Assembly (NCBI GenBank): GCA_003231975.1
Contig: QIKW01000134.1
Location: 1 to 46,878, forward strand
Source of the DNA: Acidimicrobiia bacterium
Lineage (GTDB): Bacteria > Actinomycetota > Acidimicrobiia > Acidimicrobiales > SZUA-35
Reading direction: 5' to 3'
Length of the DNA stretch: 46,878 nucleotides
In this document: positions 24,699 through 31,979 of the stretch, one piece after another
Layout: every line of letters starts with the position of its first letter
Numbering within the stretch: position 1 is the first letter of the stretch
Notes under the pieces: generated by a model
Seen by the model: only the letters and a program-made list of their open reading frames with translations
Database searches by the model: none
Told to the model about the DNA's origin: nothing
Translations under genes and position numbers: made by a program

Positions 24699-26630
24699 GT
24701 GCCAAAGGCTGCTGGGCACGTTGGAACCCTAAACTCCGACCCCGACGAAAACGAGGTCACAGACAAGGCGCTGGCCAGGATTCAGGCTCGAATCGATCGA
24801 GACCTAACCCGGGTTGAGCGCGCTGTCTCGACCTTGTTCGATCGCGAACTTGAACCCACTGAAACTCTGGAGGCCCTGGAGTTGTGCGACGCGCTTGGGG
24901 TGCGCTTCGGAACGCTTGGATTCGGTGTTTCTGCCGAACTGATCCGCCGAGTTGGCGTGGTGCTTGACGGCGACGGCCTTGGAATTTCAGCCGGGGTCGA
25001 GATGGCGTCGATGCTCGAAGACGCTCGTATTGCGATGGCCTCAACGATTCAAGACGCCCGCTCTATCAGCCTGACCGGCCCGGCGCTCACCGTTGTTGGC
25101 AAAGAGTCCGATGTTCTTGACGATCTGTTGTGGGTGGCTGCCGCTCAAGGCATGCCAGTCAATCACATCGTCGAGGGGGTGGTACCTGGCGACCAGGATG
25201 CAGCAGCCCTTGTCCTGGTTGCCGACCACCCCGACCTCGCTCATGTTCGGCCTCTGCTGCGAGGGCTTAGAGAGCGCTACCCGGTGGAGCCGATCATCGT
25301 GCTGACGCCACCTGGTTCGCTAACCGAACGGGAGTCGGTAGTAGATCTGGTCACAACAATCATGCCGAGAGACCTGGCCCCGGCGGAAGTTGTTCTGGAA
25401 TGTCGCAGGGCCGCAATTCGCGCCTCGTACAAACGGTCGGTCAGTGTGCTTGGCGAAGAAGCAGAGTGGGTGGCCGCTGAGCTTGACCGACGCGGGCTTA
25501 GTGCCAAGGCCGAAGACGGAGATGAGGATCTGTTGATGAGTTTGCAGAGCGGAACCTCACGTGCTGCGCTGCTGCTGCCTCAAACCGATGGTTTGGCCTC
25601 GGCCTCACTGCTGCGGGCTATCCGCAGCGACCGAACCCTTCGCCCCGCGGTTGTTTGCGTTGTTGCCGAGCGAGGCGATCAGGCGGCCCGTCACCAGATC
25701 CAGCGTGACGGGGCAGACTTTGTTTTCACCACCGACGCCGATCTTGACGAGGTGGTTGTTTCGCTGAAGGCAGCGCTTCAGAGGCGTGCCGACCTTGAGG
25801 CTGTGGTTGATGCTGAGGGAAAGCACGGAGCGGTTCCGTGGGCCAACGCGGCGGTACTAATTGAGCGTCTGCTGACCTCGTCATTCCGGAGGAACGCGTC
25901 GATGGGTGTTGGCGTTCTTGGCCTTCGGGTTGGGGTTGGCCCAAACGACTTAGACGAGCAGATCGCACGGGAATTCCGTCGTGACGACGTGGTTGCTCGC
26001 TACAGCGAAGATCAGCTTGTGCTTGCCGTTCAGGGCGTCGGCAAGAGAACTCTGCTGAAACGGATTAACGACATCCACCAGAAATATCGGCTGACCGAAC
26101 TTGGGGTTAGGTCGGCCGGGGTTGAGTTTCCGGTTGACGGGCGCTCGGTTGCCGAACTTCTTCAGCGAGCTGAAGTTGCCCTCACCCGCTCCGAAACCGG
26201 CGGCGGACCGGCCGTCGTTGGCGCCGACTGGGTGCCAGATGCAGCCAGGGCCGCCGATGTGCTGATTGTTGACCCCGACGAAACACTTGGGGCAGTTCTC
26301 GTTCCCTTGTTGGAGCGAAAAGGGCTCAGGGCAGATCACGAGGTCGACGCACTCGATGCTCTCGACCTGCTGACCGGGCGAGCCAAGCTGCCTTTGCCTG
26401 CGTTGGTGCTACTTGAGCTGGATCTGATCGGAGTCGATGGGCTGAGCTTCCTGCGCCAAATCAGGGATGCCGGCACGCTTGGCAGGCTGCGAATTGTCAT
26501 CCTTTCGGCCAGAACCGCCGAATCTGACCTGCGTCAGGCCTTCGAACTTGGGGCTGAGGACTTCGTGTCGAAACCGTTCAGCACGCCCCTCCTGCTGCAC
26601 CGCATTCAGCGATCGCTTGACCGGTCATGA
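24699..26630 (+). CDS. Multi-domain regulator: degenerate receivers, degenerate GGDEF, C-terminal REC with Glu at the phosphorylation site
   Basis: A 643-aa cytoplasmic protein. Residues ~1-120 are a helical HPt-like bundle without an evident phospho-His; ~120-230 and ~240-350 look like receiver folds with poor active sites; ~375-510 is a GGDEF-like domain in which the signature reads YSEDQ; ~520-643 is a clear receiver with acidic pocket D525/D527, Ser603 and K625 but E573 in place of the phosphoacceptor Asp (LLELDLIGVDG). Glu at that site often mimics the phosphorylated state. The GTG start follows a TAGTTTA-containing AT-rich gap. It overlaps the next gene by four bases and leads the operon with the HEAT and glycosyltransferase genes, so it probably controls polysaccharide synthesis, perhaps constitutively or by binding. 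Domain boundaries in the first half are uncertain. Confidence 0.75.
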   Translation: MPKAAGHVGTLNSDPDENEVTDKALARIQARIDRDLTRVERAVSTLFDRELEPTETLEALELCDALGVRFGTLGFGVSAELIRRVGVVLDGDGLGISAGVEMASMLEDARIAMASTIQDARSISLTGPALTVVGKESDVLDDLLWVAAAQGMPVNHIVEGVVPGDQDAAALVLVADHPDLAHVRPLLRGLRERYPVEPIIVLTPPGSLTERESVVDLVTTIMPRDLAPAEVVLECRRAAIRASYKRSVSVLGEEAEWVAAELDRRGLSAKAEDGDEDLLMSLQSGTSRAALLLPQTDGLASASLLRAIRSDRTLRPAVVCVVAERGDQAARHQIQRDGADFVFTTDADLDEVVVSLKAALQRRADLEAVVDAEGKHGAVPWANAAVLIERLLTSSFRRNASMGVGVLGLRVGVGPNDLDEQIAREFRRDDVVARYSEDQLVLAVQGVGKRTLLKRINDIHQKYRLTELGVRSAGVEFPVDGRSVAELLQRAEVALTRSETGGGPAVVGADWVPDAARAADVLIVDPDETLGAVLVPLLERKGLRADHEVDALDALDLLTGRAKLPLPALVLLELDLIGVDGLSFLRQIRDAGTLGRLRIVILSARTAESDLRQAFELGAEDFVSKPFSTPLLLHRIQRSLDRS

Positions 26631-27703
26631 GGTTCCAACTGTTCCTTGGCGCATGGGGCCTGACCGGCGCGCTTGCTGTCGGCTACGTGGTTTGGGGGGC
26701 CGTGGCCGACCTTGCCGCCAAGGTTCTTGACCGGAGGAAGAAGCGCGTGCTTGAGACCCTAAGTGTCCTTCTGTTCGAATCCGAAGCAGAAGCAGAAGCA
26801 GTGCACGATCGGGTGCGCAAGTTGCCCCGCCGGACGTTGCTTGCAGTGATCCAGAGCCTGGCGGTTGATCTGACCGGCGAGGCATACGAACGGCTTCGCA
26901 GGCTGGCCCAGGCAAGCGGGATCCAGCGGTTTGTTGTGCGTCGTTCAACCAGCAGGCGGTGGCGTCTGAGGGTGCAAGCTGCCCAGCTGCAATACCTTGT
27001 GGTCGACCCGAACTACGACCGAGGTCTGCTGCTGAAAGACCGGCATCCGCTGGTTCGGGCCAGGGCGATCGAGAGCCTCTCGCCAGCCGAGGGAGAAGCT
27101 CACCTCAAGCAGATCCTTCATCTGCTTGGAGACCCTGCGTTGGCAGTACGCATCTCGGCCCAGCAGAAGCTTCTGGACGTTGGGGCCGCCGCCATCCCGG
27201 ATCTGATCCGCCATCTTCGCACCAATCACACTCACGTTCTGGAGGTGCTGGAACTGGCAGCCAACCTTGCCGACCCCCGGCTAACCGACACACTTGACGA
27301 GCACGCGTCGTCAGCTGATCCGGCGATGCGTCTGCTGACCGCCCGCGCTCTTGGAAACGGAGCTGCCTCGCTGGTCGCTCCTATTCTGGAGCGCCTTGTT
27401 GGCGACGTTGAGGAAGATATCCGCAGCGTCGCAATTGCCTCGCTTGGCAAGATCGGCGACCCTGCGTCTGCCACCCTGATTGGGCCGTATCTGTCTGACC
27501 GGGCCTGGAGTGTGCGGAGGGCATCAGGGCTGGCTCTTGATCAGCTGGGAAGCACCGGACGGCTGATTCTGAGGCAGCATCTTGAATCTCCGGACCCTTT
27601 CGCCCGAGACATGGCCCGCCAGATTCTGGATGCGGCGGCTCAACGGGGCCTGCCTGCCCCGCCTCCTTTGGTTGACCCGCTTGGCGCGGGGGCGGCCTCA
27701 TGA
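26627..27703 (+). CDS. Membrane-anchored HEAT-repeat protein
   Basis: A 358-aa protein with one N-terminal transmembrane helix (residues ~5-27, no cleavage site) and a charged cytoplasmic part made of HEAT/PBS-lyase-type repeats, best seen from residue ~130 (HPLVRARAIESL, DPALAVRISAQQKLLDVG, EDIRSVAIASLGKIGDPAS, RAWSVRRASGLALDQLG). Such solenoids bind proteins. It overlaps both neighbours by four bases (ATGA at each junction), so the three are made in fixed ratio. The obvious role is to join the upstream regulator to the membrane glycosyltransferase. The family is recognisable, the specific function is not. Confidence 0.8.
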   Translation: MRFQLFLGAWGLTGALAVGYVVWGAVADLAAKVLDRRKKRVLETLSVLLFESEAEAEAVHDRVRKLPRRTLLAVIQSLAVDLTGEAYERLRRLAQASGIQRFVVRRSTSRRWRLRVQAAQLQYLVVDPNYDRGLLLKDRHPLVRARAIESLSPAEGEAHLKQILHLLGDPALAVRISAQQKLLDVGAAAIPDLIRHLRTNHTHVLEVLELAANLADPRLTDTLDEHASSADPAMRLLTARALGNGAASLVAPILERLVGDVEEDIRSVAIASLGKIGDPASATLIGPYLSDRAWSVRRASGLALDQLGSTGRLILRQHLESPDPFARDMARQILDAAAQRGLPAPPPLVDPLGAGAAS

Positions 27704-29097
27704 TCAACGCGCTGTTTGATCGGATTGCCGACGTTGCTGCCGGTTGGGTGGTTGTGATCACCGCGATTCAGCTGGTGATGGTGCTTTCGGCCATCGTGGA
27801 GATGAGGCGGCTCCGCCAGCGGGATCGGCATCAGGTTTGGCGCCGTGTTCTTCGCTCACCTTTGGCGCCGCGAATCACGGTGCTGGTACCGGCATACAAC
27901 GAAGAACTGTCGGTCGGTGAAACGGTTACCGGCCTGCTGGCCCTGTCGTACCCGAACCTTGAGGTTGTGGTGATCAACGATGGTTCGCCAGACGACACCG
28001 CCGCAGTTTTGATTGACCGTTTCGACCTGCGACCCGTTCACCCGATCTATCAGAAAGTGATCGAGACCGCTGCGGTCCGTGGTATCTACCGGTCAAGTCG
28101 CGAGCCTCGCCTGGTGCTGGTCGACAAGTTCAACGGCGGCAAGGCCGACTCGCTGAACGCAGGCATCAACGTGGCGACTGGCGAGATGGTTTGTGCCATC
28201 GACGCAGACACACTGGTGGCCCCAGATGCGCTTCAGCAGCTTGTGGCCCCGTTCTTGATGCGAGAAGACACCGTTGCGGTTGGCGGAACGGTGCGTCTGA
28301 CCAACGACTCGCCTGTACGGGCCGCCAGAATCACCGAACTGGTAGTTCCAAAGAAGCCGCTTCCCGCGCTACAGGCGGTTGAGTACGTTCGGGCGTTCAT
28401 CATTGGCCGCCTTGGCTGGAACCCCCTTGGCGGCAACCTCATCATCTCGGGTGCTTTTGGGCTGTTCTCTCGAAAGGCGGTTCTGGCTGTCGGCGGCTAT
28501 GAGCACTCGTCGATCGGCGAAGACATGGAGCTGATAGTACGGCTGCGCCGGAAAGGTTATGAGACAGGCAACAAGGCCTGGGTTGACTTCCTGCCGGAGC
28601 CGGTTGCGTGGACCGAGGCGCCAGAATCTGCCAGGGTGCTTGCCCGTCAGCGGAACCGGTGGGAGCGGGGCCTCATGGATGTGTTGCACCGCCACCGCAG
28701 AATGATCCTCAATCCGCGCTATGGCTCGGCCGGAATGCTGGCGATGCCGTTCTTCTTTGTTGTTGAGTTCCTGTCTCCAATTGTGGAAGCGCTATCGCTC
28801 GCCCTACTTCTGGTAGGGCTGATTGTTGGCCTGGTCGACCCTGGCTCGCTATGGGTTCTTGGTGCCGCCTACGGGTTCGGCACGGCAGTAACTGTCCTGA
28901 CGCTGTGGTTCGACGACGTTGTGTTTCACTCTTATCCCCGGTTCAGCTACCGAGTGAAGCTGGCGGCCTACGCAGTTGTTGAGCAGGTCATCTATCGGCA
29001 GCTGACAATTGCGTGGCGCCTGTGGGGAATCCGCCTCTTCCTTCAAGGCCGCACCGAGTGGGGCCAACAAGTCCGCAAGGGTTTCAACACGTCGTGA
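27700..29097 (+). CDS. Processive family 2 glycosyltransferase (polysaccharide synthase-like)
   Basis: A 465-aa membrane enzyme of the BcsA/PgaC/hyaluronan-synthase type. One N-terminal transmembrane helix (~14-34) precedes the GT-A domain with ND94G, the DxD D168-A-D170, GED (E274-D275, catalytic base region) and Q317-x2-RW (QRNRW), all hallmarks of processive beta-polymerising synthases. Several more helices follow (~345-402 and beyond). It would transfer sugars from a UDP-sugar at the inner face and extrude the chain. There is no PilZ domain, so direct c-di-GMP control is not evident. It ends the three-gene operon with the HEAT protein and the degenerate regulator. The polymer is unknown; GalU for UDP-glucose is encoded 1.4 kb away. 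Confidence 0.88.
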   Translation: MINALFDRIADVAAGWVVVITAIQLVMVLSAIVEMRRLRQRDRHQVWRRVLRSPLAPRITVLVPAYNEELSVGETVTGLLALSYPNLEVVVINDGSPDDTAAVLIDRFDLRPVHPIYQKVIETAAVRGIYRSSREPRLVLVDKFNGGKADSLNAGINVATGEMVCAIDADTLVAPDALQQLVAPFLMREDTVAVGGTVRLTNDSPVRAARITELVVPKKPLPALQAVEYVRAFIIGRLGWNPLGGNLIISGAFGLFSRKAVLAVGGYEHSSIGEDMELIVRLRRKGYETGNKAWVDFLPEPVAWTEAPESARVLARQRNRWERGLMDVLHRHRRMILNPRYGSAGMLAMPFFFVVEFLSPIVEALSLALLLVGLIVGLVDPGSLWVLGAAYGFGTAVTVLTLWFDDVVFHSYPRFSYRVKLAAYAVVEQVIYRQLTIAWRLWGIRLFLQGRTEWGQQVRKGFNTS

Positions 29098-29103
29098 GTT
29101 TCG

Positions 29104-29180
29104 CTTGTGGCCCGGAGGCCACAAGCCTTACAGGATTCAACCCGGATTGGCCGGAGGCCGGGAGGCGATAGCCGACCCAT
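29104..29180 (+). repeat. Copy 2 of the dispersed modular hairpin repeat
   Basis: A nine-base stem CTTGTGGCC/GGCCACAAG (29104-29125, loop CGGA) is followed by CCCGGATTGGCCGGAGGCCGGG and a GGCGATAGCC hairpin, then GACCCA. The second block matches those at 31816, 46687 and, decayed, 8897. It fills the 85-base gap between two convergent genes and may double as a terminator. Confidence 0.75.
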
Positions 29181-29182
29181 TA

Positions 29183-29815
29183 TCAAGGCAGAACGACTAT
29201 CTCAATTACGCCCCGAACGAGATACTCCACAAGGGTCAGAATGCGGTCGTTTGGCACTGCAACCGAGATCCCGAACTCGTCTTTGGCAACGACGGTTCCA
29301 GTGGCGAGAAGCCGGGGCTTGGCCGGAAACGGGCCTTCTGAGGGAAGAACTCCGATCAGCTCAACCCTGTCTCCGGTTGCCACCGGCGGAGGCGCAATTG
29401 GTTGGGGCACCGTGATCTGGCGGTCACCCGGGCCAACCAGGCCTGTCGTCGGAAACAGCCTGGCTTCTGGGATTGCCTCGCCTGGCATCAAGGTGGCTCT
29501 GACCACTCGGCCAACCGGCGAGGCCGCAAGCTCGGTTTCGGGAAAGGCGTTCAGGGGCCATCTCTCGTTGGCCAGGTCGGCTTCGGTAAGCACCGTGCCG
29601 GCCGGGATCTCCCTGGTGGCAACCACGACGGGCGCAGGGGTGCCAAGTTGGGCCACCGTCGCCCGGGCTCTGGCAACCACTCCGTTCACAATCACAACGG
29701 CTAGAACAGTTAGCAGGATGGCCAGCAGACGTCGCCGATTCAGGCGTCTCAGCCCTAGCAACAGCCTGTCTCTGAACGGCACGGCCCCGTAGGCGGGCCT
29801 CTCGGGTATCGACAT
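29183..29815 (-). CDS. SAF domain protein (CpaB-like)
   Basis: A 210-aa protein with a basic N-terminus, one transmembrane helix (~30-48) and an SAF domain (~60-125) with the typical ATREIPAGTVLTEADL segment, as in CpaB/RcpC pilus-assembly proteins and FlgA. A C-terminal strand-rich part (GDRVELIGVL, LATGTVVAKDEFG) also fits CpaB. The start has GGAGGAAT upstream. No Flp pilus genes (cpaA, tadA, tadB) lie nearby, so a role in a pilus is uncertain. Mature domain probably faces outside. Confidence 0.78.
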   Translation of the reverse strand: MSIPERPAYGAVPFRDRLLLGLRRLNRRRLLAILLTVLAVVIVNGVVARARATVAQLGTPAPVVVATREIPAGTVLTEADLANERWPLNAFPETELAASPVGRVVRATLMPGEAIPEARLFPTTGLVGPGDRQITVPQPIAPPPVATGDRVELIGVLPSEGPFPAKPRLLATGTVVAKDEFGISVAVPNDRILTLVEYLVRGVIEIVVLP

Positions 29816-29886
29816 CGTATTCCTCCACGGCTAGGCGCTTGTAGCGCCGGACTGGTGGGGGAAGAAGATTCTTGGCTGCCTTACTT

Positions 29887-30297
29887 CTACTGCGCTTTCG
29901 ATGCTTTCGACGACTTGGATGACCCCGATTTCGAAGATCCCGTTTCCGAAGATCCGGAAGCCGTCGATTCTGACTTTGACGAAGAGTTTGACTTGTCAGA
30001 CGAGCTTGTCTTTGAGTCAGATCCGTTTGAACTGCTGGAACTTCCAGACTCAGAAGAACTACTGGAGCCGCCAGAATCTGACGAACTCTCGGACATGTTC
30101 GACTTGGACGATCCGGACCTGCTGTCGTTTCGGTAGAAACCGTCTCCGCGGAACGCAATCCCAACCGGGCTGAACACCTTTTTCAGCTGATGCTCGTGGT
30201 CTTCGCCTGGCAAACACGTGAGCGAGTCATCCTTGATCGATTGCTCAACCTCGAAACGCTCGTCGCACTCGGTGCATTTGTACTCATAGGTTGGCAT
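29887..30297 (-). CDS. FmdB-family zinc ribbon protein with a Ser-rich tail
   Basis: A 136-aa protein starting MPTYEYKCTECDERFE, the signature of FmdB-type regulators. C8 and C11 form the first half of the zinc ribbon; C28 and nearby His residues (34, 36) replace the usual second CxxC. After residue ~62 the protein is an extreme low-complexity tail of Ser, Gly, Lys and Asp (~75 residues). Start at 30297 is set by the conserved MPTYEY. The family is named after a regulator of amidase genes, but most members are uncharacterised. It is divergent from galU and lies 71 bases upstream of the SAF gene on the same strand. Confidence 0.85.
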   Translation of the reverse strand: MPTYEYKCTECDERFEVEQSIKDDSLTCLPGEDHEHQLKKVFSPVGIAFRGDGFYRNDSRSGSSKSNMSESSSDSGGSSSSSESGSSSSSNGSDSKTSSSDKSNSSSKSESTASGSSETGSSKSGSSKSSKASKAQ

Positions 30298-30484
30298 CGT
30301 GACTCCTGCTGGCGCCACCGCGGCGCCGGCCGAGCGTATCGTCTGAAATCACTGGCTTGATCAGGTGATTATCCTCCAGCATCCCGTTCCGGTGCCGATG
30401 GTCCAAACGGAACGCACGGCAACGGGCGTTTTCTTGTCCTGTCAGAATACGGTTTCGGCTCAAGTACCGACCCATGGAGGGTTC

Positions 30485-31363
30485 ATGACCAAGTTGGTGA
30501 AGAAGGCAGTAATTCCGGCGGCAGGCCTCGGTACTCGCTTCCTGCCGTTCTCGAAGGCCGTGCCGAAGGAGATGCTGCCAATAATTGACCGGCCTGTGAT
30601 CCAGTACATCGTCGAGGAGGCCGTTGAGGCCGGCCTCGATGACATCTTGATCATCACGTCTCGTCACAAGAAGGCAATTGAAGACCACTTCGATCGTCAC
30701 ACCGAACTTGAGTTGGCTCTTGAGGCAAAGTCGAAGTTTGAAGACTCAAACCTGGTTCGGTCGCTCAGTGAGATGGCCAACATCCACTTCGTCAGACAGG
30801 GTGAGGCCAGGGGCCTCGGTCATGCAATCGGAATGGCAAGGCAACACGTTGGCAACGAACCGTTCGCCGTTCTCCTTGGCGACGACATCATGACTGGCGG
30901 CGTGCTCAAGGGAATGGTCGACACATACAACCAGCAGGGCACCTCTGTGGTTGCACTGATGGAGGTGGCGAAAGAAGACATTTCGTCCTATGGCTGCGCC
31001 GCCGTTGACGCGCTTGGTACCCAGATCGTTGAAGTGAAAGACCTTGTCGAGAAGCCCCCTGTCGCGGAGGCTCCATCCAACCTCGCAATCATGGGCCGCT
31101 ACCTGTTCACGCCTGCAATATTTGACGAGATAGACGCCACGAAGCCCGGTGTCGGTGGCGAGATTCAGATAACGGACGCCATGGTCAGCCTCATGAAAAA
31201 GGAACGGCTCCTTGGCTACACCTTCAGCGAGGGCCGATTCGACACAGGCATGAAGATCGACTACCTCAGAGCGGTCGTTGAGTTCGCGCTTGAGAGGGAA
31301 GACCTTGGCCAGGAGTTCCGCGAACTTCTAAAGGGCATCTGCACCCGCGAAGGGCTCACTTAG
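30485..31363 (+). CDS. galU: UTP-glucose-1-phosphate uridylyltransferase
   Basis: A 292-aa nucleotidyltransferase that makes UDP-glucose from UTP and glucose 1-phosphate. Motifs are AVIPAAGLGTRFLPFSKAVPKEMLPI at the N-terminus (nucleotide loop), IDRPVIQYIVEEA, the LGDD metal site and ITDAMVSL near the C-terminus. Start 30485 is set by GGAGGG seven bases upstream. The downstream neighbours are molybdenum cofactor genes, separated by the 616-base repeat zone, so it is probably its own transcription unit. Its product could feed the family 2 glycosyltransferase encoded upstream. Confidence 0.96.
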   Translation: MTKLVKKAVIPAAGLGTRFLPFSKAVPKEMLPIIDRPVIQYIVEEAVEAGLDDILIITSRHKKAIEDHFDRHTELELALEAKSKFEDSNLVRSLSEMANIHFVRQGEARGLGHAIGMARQHVGNEPFAVLLGDDIMTGGVLKGMVDTYNQQGTSVVALMEVAKEDISSYGCAAVDALGTQIVEVKDLVEKPPVAEAPSNLAIMGRYLFTPAIFDEIDATKPGVGGEIQITDAMVSLMKKERLLGYTFSEGRFDTGMKIDYLRAVVEFALEREDLGQEFRELLKGICTREGLT

Positions 31364-31571
31364 CTGGTCGCCGATGGCGACTACGCGTTGTTGTTTTGGG
31401 TCGGCTGGCCGCCTCCCGGGCTTCGCCCATTTGGGTCGTTTTGTTCTCGCTGGTCGCCGATGGCGACTACGCGTTGTTGTTTTGGGTCGGCTGGCCGCCT
31501 CCCGGGCTTCGCCCATTTGGGTCGTTTCGTTCTCGCTGGTCGCCGATGGCGACCACGCGTTGTTGTTTTGG
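31364..31571 (+). repeat. 86-base tandem repeat, 2.4 units
   Basis: Units start at 31364, 31450 and 31536. The first two are complete and differ by one base (T/C at the end); the third breaks off after about 36 bases. Each begins with a hairpin GTCGCC-GAT-GGCGAC (e.g. 31367-31381). The array starts directly after the galU stop codon. Open reading frames across it are artefacts of the repeat. Confidence 0.95.
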
Positions 31572-31590
31572 GACCTGCTGTCGCAGGTCC
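31571..31590 (+). repeat. Hairpin module of the galU-moeA repeat zone
   Basis: GGACCTGC (31571-31578) and GCAGGTCC (31583-31590) form a perfect eight-base stem with a four-base loop, at the point where the third 86-base unit is interrupted. Confidence 0.7.
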
Positions 31591-31606
31591 GGCCTCGCCC
31601 ATGGGC

Positions 31607-31654
31607 GAACTGGCATGGATTAGGTGCGTTTTCGCCACTATTCCATGCCAGTTC
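31607..31654 (+). repeat. Palindromic element, copy A (inverted relative to copy B at 46744)
   Basis: Outer arms GAACTGGCATGGA (31607-31619) and its complement (31642-31654) enclose a centre that can also pair in part around a TTTT loop. The whole 48 bases equal the reverse complement of 46744-46793 apart from one substitution. It is followed by CCCTTTT, so it could terminate transcription leaving galU. Confidence 0.92.
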
Positions 31655-31660
31655 CCTTTT

Positions 31661-31681
31661 GGGCGAGCTCAAAGCTCGCCC
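31661..31681 (+). terminator. Strong hairpin downstream of palindrome A
   Basis: GGGCGAGCT (31661-31669), loop CAA and AGCTCGCCC (31673-31681) form a perfect nine-base stem. It is followed by TTGCCTTGTT rather than a pure T run. It may end galU transcription or simply be another hairpin module of the repeat zone. Confidence 0.5.
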
Positions 31682-31690
31682 TTGCCTTGT

Positions 31691-31855
31691 TACGCGTGGT
31701 CGCCGTCGGCGACGAGCTAGAAACGGCTGACCGGGATGGGCGAAGCCGGGTCTGCGAGGCAGACCCCAATGTGTCGCGTTGCCGGCGGCGCCGGCACGCA
31801 GTGGGCGGGTGACCGGGATGGCCGGAGGCCGGGTCTGCGAGGCAGACCCCAATGT
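31691..31855 (+). repeat. Copy 3 of the modular hairpin repeat (two successive units)
   Basis: Two units follow each other. Each has a stem-GTC/GGC-stem hairpin (31699-31713 and 31780-31796), a spacer, a CCGGGATGG...GCCGGG block and the hairpin GGGTCTGC-GAG-GCAGACCC followed by CAATGT. The first hairpin is preceded by GTTACGCGT, exactly as at 46810. Stem sequences differ between units but pairing is kept. Confidence 0.85.
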
Positions 31856-31946
31856 TGAGGCAGACCCCAATGTTGAGGCAGACCCCAATGTTGAGGCAGA
31901 CCCCAATGTTGAGGCAGACCCCAATGTTGAGGCAGACCCCAATGTC
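31839..31946 (+). repeat. 18-base tandem repeat, six units, upstream of moeA
   Basis: GAGGCAGACCCCAATGTT is repeated at 31839, 31857, 31875, 31893, 31911 and 31929; the last unit ends in C instead of T. A single isolated unit lies at 31756-31773. The array ends 33 bases before the moeA start, so its length may change the promoter surroundings of moeA. Confidence 0.97.
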
Positions 31947-31967
31947 AGAGAGCAGAACCAATCAGGA

Positions 31968-31973
31968 TAGGTT
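31968..31973 (+). promoter_or_regulatory. Candidate -10 box for a leaderless moeA transcript
   Basis: TAGGTT lies six bases before the moeA ATG, the spacing typical of leaderless actinobacterial genes, and no ribosome-binding site is present upstream of that ATG. No convincing -35 hexamer is visible. Confidence 0.4.
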
Positions 31974-31979
31974 CTGCCG

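Noticed and set aside
31839-31946. CRISPR array
   Set aside because: The 18-base units follow each other directly without spacers, and no cas genes are present.
31378-31970. Many open frames on both strands between galU and moeA
   Set aside because: They arise from tandem repeats and hairpins with no stop in some frames, have no conserved domain and no ribosome-binding site.
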